64,000 nt of DNA from contig NW_020312859.1 in the NCBI RefSeq assembly GCF_003265705.1, positions 3,166,993 through 3,230,992 of the forward strand, given 5' to 3'. The position numbers were made by a program, and so were the translations under genes. Below are positions 56,652-64,000 of this stretch, piece after piece. Source of the DNA: Callorhinus ursinus. Taxonomy: Eukaryota; Chordata; Mammalia; Carnivora; Otariidae. Positions within the stretch are counted from its first letter, which is position 1; every line of letters starts with the position of its first letter. The notes under the pieces are model-generated. The model was not told where the DNA came from and did not search any database. It saw nothing but the letters and a program-made list of their open reading frames with translations.

Positions 56652-57559
56652 TTTATTCTTTAAATTTTTTATTGTTATGTTAATCACCATACATTACATC
56701 ATTAGTTTTTGATGTAGTATTCCATGATTCATTGTTTGTGCATAATACCCAGGGCTCTATGCAGAACGTGCCCTCTTTAATGCCCATCACCTGGGTAACC
56801 CATCCCCCCACCCCCCTTCCCTCTAGAACCCTGTTTGTTTTTCAGAGTCCATCGTCTCTCATGATTCGTCTCCCCCTCCGATTTCCCCCCCTTCATTCTT
56901 CCCCTCCTGCTATCTTCTTCTTTTTTTTTCTTAACATATATTGCATTATTTGTTTCAGAGGTACAGATCTGTGATTCAACAGCCTTGCACAATTCACAGC
57001 GCTCACCATAGCACATACCCTACCCAATGTCTATCACCCAGCCACCCCATCCCTCCCACCCCCAACCACTCCAGCAACCCTCAGTTTGTTTCCTGAGATT
57101 GAGAATTCCTCATATCAGTGAGGTCATATGATACATGTCTTTCTCTGATTGACTTATTTCACTCAGCATAACACCCTCCAGTTCCATCCACGTCATTGCA
57201 AATGGCAAGATCTCATTCCTTCTGATGGCTGCATAATATTCCATTGTGTATATATACCACTTCTTCTTTATCCATTCATCTGCCGATGGACATCTTGGCT
57301 CTTTCCACAGTTTGGCTATTGTGGACATTGCTGCTATAAACATTGGGGTGCACGTACCCCTTCGGATCCCTACATTTGTATCTTTGTGGTAAATACCCAG
57401 TAGTGCAATTGCTGGATCGTATGGTAGCTCTATTTTCAACTGTTTGAGGAACCTCCATACTGTTTTCTAGAGTGGTTGCACCAGCTTGCATTCCCACCAA
57501 CAGTGTAGGAGGGTACCCCTTTCTCCGCATCCCCGCCAACATCTGTCATTTCCTGACTT
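56652..57559 (-). mobile_element. nested L1 inserted in the outer L1
   Basis: Exact 15-bp target-site duplication ACACAATGGAATATT (56637-56651 and 57560-57574). Inverted, 5'-truncated copy of about 908 bp. It retains 109 codons of the ORF2 C-terminal region (57110-57439, motif [19 protein letters not shown]), the 3'UTR and a poly-A tail seen as T-rich at 56652. No endonuclease or reverse transcriptase domain remains. Confidence 0.95.
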
Positions 57560-57702
57560 ACACAATGGAATATTATGCAGCCATCAAAAAAACCGAAATC
57601 TTGCCATTTGCAACAACATGGATGGAACTAGAGGGTATTATGCTAAGCGAAATAAGTCAAACAGAAAAAGACAAGATCATATGATCTCAATGATATGAGG
57701 AA

Positions 57703-57901
57703 GTCTTTTTTTTTAAGATTTTATTTATTTATTTGACAGAGACAGAGCAAGAGAGGGAACACAAGCAGGGGGAGTGGGAGAAGGAGAAGCAGGCTTCCCG
57801 CTGAGCAGGGAGCCCGATGCGGTGCTCGATCCCAGGACTCTGGGATCATGACCTGAGCTGAAGGCAGACTAAGCTTAATGACTGAGCCACCCAGGTGCCC
57901 C
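57703..57901 (-). mobile_element. Can-SINE in the outer L1
   Basis: Target-site duplication GATATGAGGAA (57692-57702 and 57902-57912). Inverted copy ending CCACCCAGGTGCCCC. Confidence 0.96.
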
Positions 57902-58429
57902 GATATGAGGAATTCTTAATCTCAGGAAACAAGCTGAGGGTTGCTGGAGTGGTGGGGGGTGGGAGGGATGGGGTGGCTGGGTGATGGACCCTGGGGAGGG
58001 TATGTGCTATGGTGAGTGTTATGAATTGTGTAAGACTGATGAATCACAGACCTGTACCTCTGAAACAAATAATACATTATAGGAAAAAAAAAAAGAAGAT
58101 AGTAGGAAGGGAAAAATGACGGGGGGGAATCGGAGGGGGAGACAAACCATGAGAGACTATGGACTCTGAGAAACAAACTGAGGGTTTTAGAGGAGAGGGG
58201 GGTGGGGGCATGGGTTAGCCCAGTGATGGGTATTAAGGAGGGCATGTATTGAATGGAGCACTGGGTGTTATATGCAAACAATGAATCATGAACACAATGA
58301 ATGGTGACTAACATAACATAATAAATAAATAATAGAATAATAAATAAAATTTTAAAAAAAGAAAAGAAGGGTTTCAATAGTCCTGATGTGCTGACAGCAA
58401 CCACTCCACTGCGGACTCGCTCAAGAAAA

Positions 58430-58600
58430 CTGTTTATTGAGCACTTACTACATACTAAGTGTTTGACAAGAATTATTGCCCTAATCCTCCCAGCCACCTG
58501 TGGGAGGTTGCTCTCCCCATTGCTAGGCTATCAGGAAAGTGAAACTTGGAGAGGTTAGGTGAGGTTAGCCCTAGACAACTCTGGACCTGAGACTCAAACT
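58430..58600 (-). mobile_element. MIR, inverted
   Basis: GAGCACTTACTACATACTAAG at the left and GAAACTTGGAGAGGTTAGG at the right. Confidence 0.6.
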
Positions 58601-58779
58601 CAAACAACCTGGCTCTGGGGCCCTTGTACACCAGGTTGTATGGGCTCATGTCCCCAGCACATGGGACAGAGCAGACCCTGGGTGACTTAAGGATGGAGTG
58701 AATGGACAGAAGAATGAATTACCACGAAGACTAGGAAGCAACATGGAAATTAATTGCACTGTAATAGTAAATGAAAAGC

Positions 58780-59245
58780 AAATGATGAAATGGTGTGTGT
58801 GAGAGACAGAGAGCTTGTGTTGGCAGGGACTAACTGGGAAGGAGCCTGAGGGAACTTTCTGGAGTGATCACAATGTTCTACATCTTGATAAAGACTTGAG
58901 TTACATAGGCAGATGCAGTTGTCAAACCTCAGTTAATGTACATTTAAGATTTGTACATTTCATTGCATGTAAATTTCAAATCAAAAGAAAAAATGTAAAC
59001 AAATTTTGGACTCTAATTAATGACATCATACTGATGTGTTTTAGGATTAAAGGATAATTGTTTGAATCGTATCAAAAAAAATGAGATGAATTGATGGATG
59101 GATAGAGAAATGGCTGGATAGATGAATAGATGATAAAGCCAGGAGAATAAAATGCTAATGGCTGAATCCAAGGGGTGGATATACAGGTGTTCACTTGTAA
59201 TACTCTTTCAACATTGTTAAACTGTCATAATAAAGTGTTGGGAAA
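58780..59245 (+). mobile_element. old L1 3' ends (two pieces)
   Basis: 58840-59000 has GGAACTTTCTGGAGTGATC, TAAAGACTTGAGTTACATAGG and TGTAAATTTCAAATCAAAAG. 59160-59240 has a second 3'-like end. A GGATGGATAGA run lies at 59090-59130. Confidence 0.6.
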
Positions 59246-59249
59246 TGTC

Positions 59250-59985
59250 TTGTGCATCGTGGTGGCTACTCTGAGAGGACATTTGTGTCTGACAATTTTG
59301 CCCACACGCTGCTGTTTAGTATGCTTTCCCCTTTAACAGAATGCAGAGAAAGCCCTTCCCCCCTCTTCCTCCCTCCCCCTCTCCTCCCTCATTTCATCCA
59401 GCAAATAGCAACAAAGTGCCTGTTGGCAGCAAATCACTTCTCAGGTTCCTCCTCCTCCTGCAAGCTCTGCTCACCCCCTTTCCCCATACAGCATTGGTTA
59501 CTCCCTCTGATGGGGACTGTCTGGACCCCAACTAAGGGCCGAGGAGAGTAGACTTGTATGGAGATCACATGCACACAGGAACCCCACCAGACCGTCAACC
59601 TTGCAGACAAGAACCCAGTTTATCTTTGCATCTCCTGCCCCAGCTCTTGGCCTGGCATGAAGTGGATCATCCACAGTCACTTAGGGAACACTGACACAAA
59701 GACAAGGAAAAAGTGTCCTGGGTCCAGCAGATGGAATTCCAGATGATTTTTTTTTCCTTCAAACTTTCTGTAATGATGTCCAATTGTCTTTTGGGTAAGA
59801 AGAACTTACAGCTTACTCAGGGGCCCCAGTGATGGCTTTTTACCCTTTGAGGGAGGAAGAACCAGCATGCTGACTTGCTGTGATGTTTGTTTGCTTGGTT
59901 TTATATTTATCATTGGCGTTTTTTTTCCATTTGCTATATGGTTTCTTTAAAAATACCCAGAGAAGGAAACCACTATACATAAAGA
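59250..59985. other. intergenic DNA without genes
   Basis: CCTCC-rich tract 59355-59400. Nothing recognised. Confidence 0.4.
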
Positions 59986-59999
59986 AATTTGAATTTTTG

Positions 60000-60450
60000 A
60001 ATACCCGCTTCCCATCTGAAATGTCACTTGCACGTTAAGTCTGTGTCCCTGAGTTGCTGTGGCAACCTCTGCAGCACTCTTTGCCCGGGGTGACAAAGGG
60101 GCCCTTTGTTAGCCGGGAGGCCAGGTCTGGGTGCAGGGACATCCTATTCAGTCCATCATAACAAAGGAGCACACGTCCCCCTCTCTGAGCAGGGCAGCCG
60201 CTGGCCTGATTACGCCTGCACTGTTGACAACCTTCCAAGGGGAGCCCGAGAGAAGAAATCCCCTATTACTGGCATCTTTGAACCAAAGTTGTTTTTCTCT
60301 TTTTTCTCTCTCTGCGCTGCTTGCTGTACAAAAACCCCTGCAAAGGGCCCCACTTATGCTCTCGCAAAGAAAAACACCAATTGTAAGGCCTACCTGGAAG
60401 AGGGATGAGGCTCCCAATCTTAATTGAATCTCCTAAACTTGGTTATTAAA
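60000..60450. promoter_or_regulatory. candidate distal regulatory element upstream of TOX2
   Basis: Repeat-free. Contains an RFX X-box-like inverted repeat GTTGC-TGTG-GCAAC (60053-60066) and, 26 bp on, ACAAAGGG-G-CCCTTTGT (60093-60109), two SOX/TCF-type sites back to back. Further AACCAAAG and TTAATTG cores follow. About 13 kb upstream of the main promoter. Confidence 0.4.
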
Positions 60451-63430
60451 ATGACAACTCTAGCAGCAGTGGGTGAGCAGATGGGCTCTTCAAATTTTAG
60501 CAAGCAGCCTAGCGCTGGCCCAGAAAGTGATCCTGGCTGCCCCTGCCTCTGGTTCAGCCTCTGCACTTGACAGCAAGTACCCCCAGGTACTCTGACCACA
60601 TCTGGGGCTCCAGTGTCATTCCGCCTTGGAGGCTCCTCCTCCTCAAAGGTGAAGTTGGCAGGTGGGGGTGTGGGGGTGCAGTGCCTGGCCCAAGCTGGCT
60701 GAGCTGGTCACCTGAGACCAAGGCCTAGGCTCTGAAAGGTTCCAGGAGGGTAGAGAAGGCCCCAGGCCCAGGCTGCTGCTTCTGCTCCCAGAGCCATGGG
60801 CTCCTCACCCCGCACCTGCCAGGTTAGGTCCATTGGAGGCTCTACAGGCCTTTTTCTTCCCTTTGTCACGGCTCCAACCAGAACCACCTCTTCACACTTC
60901 TCTTTCTGTTCCAGTGATGTGTGTGGAAGCTAAGGCTGGGGGCTCCGGCAGAGCCAGAAACAGTGTCTTGTTATTCCCTGTGCACCAGGGGCCAGCACGG
61001 GGCCCGGCACACAGTGCATGTGTTCGGAGAGTATTTGTTGAACCAGCAAGTCATGCTGAATGAATCTATCAGTAGGGATTCATTCCATCCTATCAACCAC
61101 TTTTTGAGGCTGAAGCCATTCCCTCATCCGATTCTATTTCCTGCTCTCCTCTGTGGCCAGGTCCAGGGCTGGGGCAGGCTACCAAGATGGCAGATGTGGT
61201 CCCCACCACAGAGTGGCTGCGTTTAGACTGATGTGTGGGGCAGACACCACAGTGGAGGGCAGTGAGTGCCAAAGGGGGTTACCCAGGGGCTGCAGGTGTT
61301 GGAGGTGGAGGCTGCAGGAGGCAAGAAGGGAGGATGGAAGGAGTACAGATGGACTTTCAGGATAAAGACCCTCCCTGCAAGGGTAGAATGGTGGGAAGTA
61401 GCCTGTTACGTGCAGAGTGCCCCATGAAGTTAGTTACTGGTAGAAAATATAGGGCATGGCAGAGAGAGTCTGGATACAGCTGGAGAGGCAAAGCTTGAGG
61501 GAGGACCCCATTACCCAGACTTAGGGGCTCAAAGCCAAGGCGACCATGCACAGATGTATAGGTTGTGTACTGCATAAAGGAGGTGAGCGGAGTTGAAATC
61601 CAGCCTGCATTCTACTGGGGAATAAAGGCCCCTCCTCCCAGTTGTCAGTGGGTACCGCTTAGCCAGGCTCACCCTGCTGTGTCAGGAATTCCTCCATTAT
61701 TGCTCATCAACTCAGTTACAAAGTATAAGATCTTTGAACATGTTTTTAAACACTATCTCAACTCTGCCCTGCGTTTGGTACATTTCCCTTTGTCCTGAAG
61801 TTGGACCCAGACAAAAACATTTTCTCCATCAAAAATTCAGTGGGACCCTTACAAAGTGACAGTGTATTAAACAGCTGCTTTTATAGTAAGAGTCTCCCCA
61901 ACCCCCCCTTTTTTTGGCCCAACACCAAAAATCAAATGCCAAAAAGGCAACTGATCTCAGCTGCTTTGGAACAGACTGTGTCTTCCAAAGGTTGTTTCAT
62001 GTTGGATACTGTGTGACCCTGGTTTGGGGGTCTCATATTAAATTAATAAGCGAGGATTAAGGATCATCAGCAGTGTACTCCCAGTGCCTCACCCAGCATC
62101 TGGCACACACAGCAGGTACAATAAACTTAAGATGGAAATCCACACCCTGCGTTTGTCTGACCCCCATGAAAGGCAGCAAATTAGAGCTGGCGGAGAACAC
62201 TGTTATTTGTGATTTTTCCATGTTAAATCCAAACATTCTCACATTGCCTTAAAATTTATAAATGCAAAGGAATGGAGACTATCCCAGAGCCTGGCTCCCT
62301 GTGGCTCAGAGTTAATAATCAATACATCATTTGTTGAATGAATGAACCAAAGAAGTAAGTAATGTCTCAAGATGGGCTTTCACACATCACATTATTTCCT
62401 AAAAACAGGACATGAGGGTAACTTCCCCATAGCAAAGGGAACTCATTGCCAGTTGGAGGACTGGAAGTACAAAGTGACAGCTCTGGGGCCTATGACACCC
62501 CTTTTTGCCCCCCACCTCTGCTCTGCTCCTGAATCTTACCTGCCTAGGGCCCCTACCCGCAAATCTTCCTTCCCTCGACTCCCCTCCTAGATGCTGCTCA
62601 TGATTTCCAGGTCTCCTCACCACGCCCCACCCTGGGACTCTGCACCCCATCTCATCCCCCACCCACCAGGCCTAGCCCCGCCCCCTCAAGCTCAGATGCC
62701 CAGGATGGCCTCAAGTTCCATAGGAGCACCGTCTGTTGGGAAGAGGATTCATAGGACTCCCCCTGGTCCCCATCATTACTATTGGGGGAGGGAAAAGAGC
62801 CAGAGGGTCCAAGGTGGGCCCTCTGGGGTAGATTGGTTGGGGCGGGGGGGGGGCGGGCAGCATTCAGCTCCTGGTACTTGGGAACATCCCCATGGCACAG
62901 CCTGCCCACCTGGAAGCTGCTGTCTAGTGGGGGTTCAGAGAGGTGGACACCTGCAGGAAATGGGAGTGGACAGAATCTAAGGTTCTTCCTCCCCCACCTA
63001 AGTATTTATTTAACCCCCAAGTTTATCCCTACTCCAAATTAAAAGTCATGATATGAACCCTTTCCCTCATAAACATTTTTAAAGTTTTTCTTCCACATTG
63101 ATACTTATCTTTTAACTTTACAACTTCTTTTGCTCTATAGAAATCTATCTTCAGGCAATTAAATTGCCTGCGTTTTCCTTTAGTTTTTCTAAAGTTTGCT
63201 AAAATAGCCTCTTGTTTTTTTCCATACTGCATGGATTTACAGATCAATTTTTTTCTCTTTTCATCTTTGATCTAGCTCGGAAGTTTATTTGGTAGTAAAA
63301 ACCTGAGGATAGTTTCTAGCTTGACTTTTTTAATCCACACGACTAGCCAGTTTAGATACAACTTACTGAATAATTCATCATTTCCTTCCCAAATGTGAAA
63401 CACCAACTTCGTTGTATGCGAACCAGCCAA
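60451..63430. other. intergenic DNA without genes
   Basis: No coding signal. A weak L2/MIR-like word (GGGCCCGGCACACAGTGCATG, TGTTGAACCAGCAAG) is near 60995-61050. 62838-62856 is a G-rich run. Confidence 0.4.
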
Positions 63431-63439
63431 GGGTCCTCA

Positions 63440-63840
63440 GGTCTATACCTCCACTCTGTGTCCTGTTCTCAGATTCCATATCTCTTTTGTGGTTTTCATT
63501 ACTTTACTTTACAACATGGTTTGGGAAAAGGGTAAGGTAAGTCCCACTGATTATGCTTCCTTTTCAGAAAATTTCATTCTGTTCTTTCATAACCTATTGT
63601 TCCAGATTTATAATAATCTTATTAAATCCCATCAATTTGAGGGTGTGCATGTGTGTTTATTGGGATTACATTGAATTAAAGGCTAATCTAAGAAGAATGA
63701 ACATCCTTGCTATACTAAATCTTATCCAGGATAGGACGTCCTATTATTTATTATTATATTTATTAAAGTCCTATTTTATATCCTTCAGTGCAAACTCACT
63801 ATTCTCTCCACACAAGACCATTTCCTGATCTTGTTTCTAG
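63440..63840 (-). mobile_element. old L1 fragment
   Basis: Inverse L1 wording TATTGGGATTACATTGAATTAAAGG and AATGAACATCCTTGCTATAC, diverged. Confidence 0.55.
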
Positions 63841-64000
63841 GATCTTCCCTGAGGCACTTTTTACTTGACGTTCAGGATACCACACTTCCCTGCTCCCCCT
63901 CCTGCCTCCCGCGTCACTCCTTTTTGGTATCTTTTCTGGCGCCTTCTCTTCTCCCAGAACCTCTTAGCATTAGACCCTGGAGCTCAGAGTTGAAACTCTC

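Larger units (their letters stand above)
56472..58361 (+). mobile_element. outer L1, 5'-truncated, host of two later insertions
   Basis: Flanked by a 14-bp target-site duplication AAAAGAAGGGTTTC (56458-56471 and 58362-58375). It enters in the ORF2 C-terminal region (CAGCAATTGCACTACCGGG), is broken at 56651 by an inverted L1, resumes at 57575 with TATTATGCAGCC-region sequence and is broken again at 57702 by a SINE. It ends in an A-rich tail near 58320-58361. The reading frame is destroyed. Confidence 0.93.

Noticed and set aside
57110..57439. 109-codon frame as an active reverse transcriptase gene
   Set aside because: Only the C-terminal tail of L1 ORF2 in a truncated nested copy; no catalytic domain.
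1..64000. CRISPR array, bacterial operon, phage or prophage
   Set aside because: The tandem repeats are microsatellites without unique spacers. SINEs, MIRs and a CpG-island promoter show vertebrate nuclear DNA.

Overview
This is a 64 kb piece of a carnivoran mammal genome. The evidence is about ten tRNA-derived Can-SINEs (head GGGGYRCCTGGGTGGCTCAG, CT-rich middle, AATAAATAAA tail), L1 fragments with a carnivore-type 3' end, and many old MIR, L2, hAT and MaLR copies. No SINE has the young dog head (GGGATCCCTGGGTGGCGCAG) or the cat-type body, so I favour an arctoid caniform (bear, pinniped or mustelid). That placement is an inference.

The only protein-coding gene I can support is TOX2, an HMG-box transcription factor, read right to left on the minus strand. 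Two alternative first coding exons are visible. The distal one (46859-46957, protein start MDVRLYPSAP) lies in a roughly 2 kb CpG island at 45.2-47.3 kb. The internal one (19622-19747, protein start MQQNRTEAVAGAF) lies 27 kb further into the gene and has its own TATA, CCAAT and GC-box arrangement. Each ends in an AAG lysine codon followed by a canonical GT donor in phase 0, so each can join the same downstream exon. The shared exons, including the HMG box, lie beyond position 1. The window is therefore the TOX2 5' flank (64,000 to about 47,100), the main promoter, and the first 47 kb of intron 1.

Layout from the left: 0.3-1.45 kb is a GGAT tandem array split by a hAT element and a SINE, with a 10-N assembly gap. 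1.5-12 kb is intronic DNA with MIR, hAT, SINE and several compact inverted repeats. 12.27-13.4 kb is an L1 3' end split by two SINEs. 13.4-19.6 kb is old repeats and unique intron. 19.62-19.85 kb is the internal first exon and promoter. 20-45 kb is intron with L2, MIR, hAT, MLT1 and old L1 copies plus candidate regulatory islands near 24.1, 31.85 and 40.55 kb. 45.2-47.3 kb is the CpG island and exon 1. 48.4-50.1 kb is an old L1 hit by a MaLR LTR and a SINE. 53-55.6 kb is old L1 with two SINEs. 56.46-58.38 kb is a nested L1-in-L1 plus SINE with all three target-site duplications readable. 60.0-60.45 kb is a candidate distal regulatory element.

I found no novel enzyme system, CRISPR array, viral gene or toxin gene. 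The best material for a second look is the two-promoter structure of TOX2, short perfect inverted repeats that no transposon explains, a 49-bp near-identical duplication, a degenerate GTGTGA repeat field next to exon 1, and the stacked transposon insertions.
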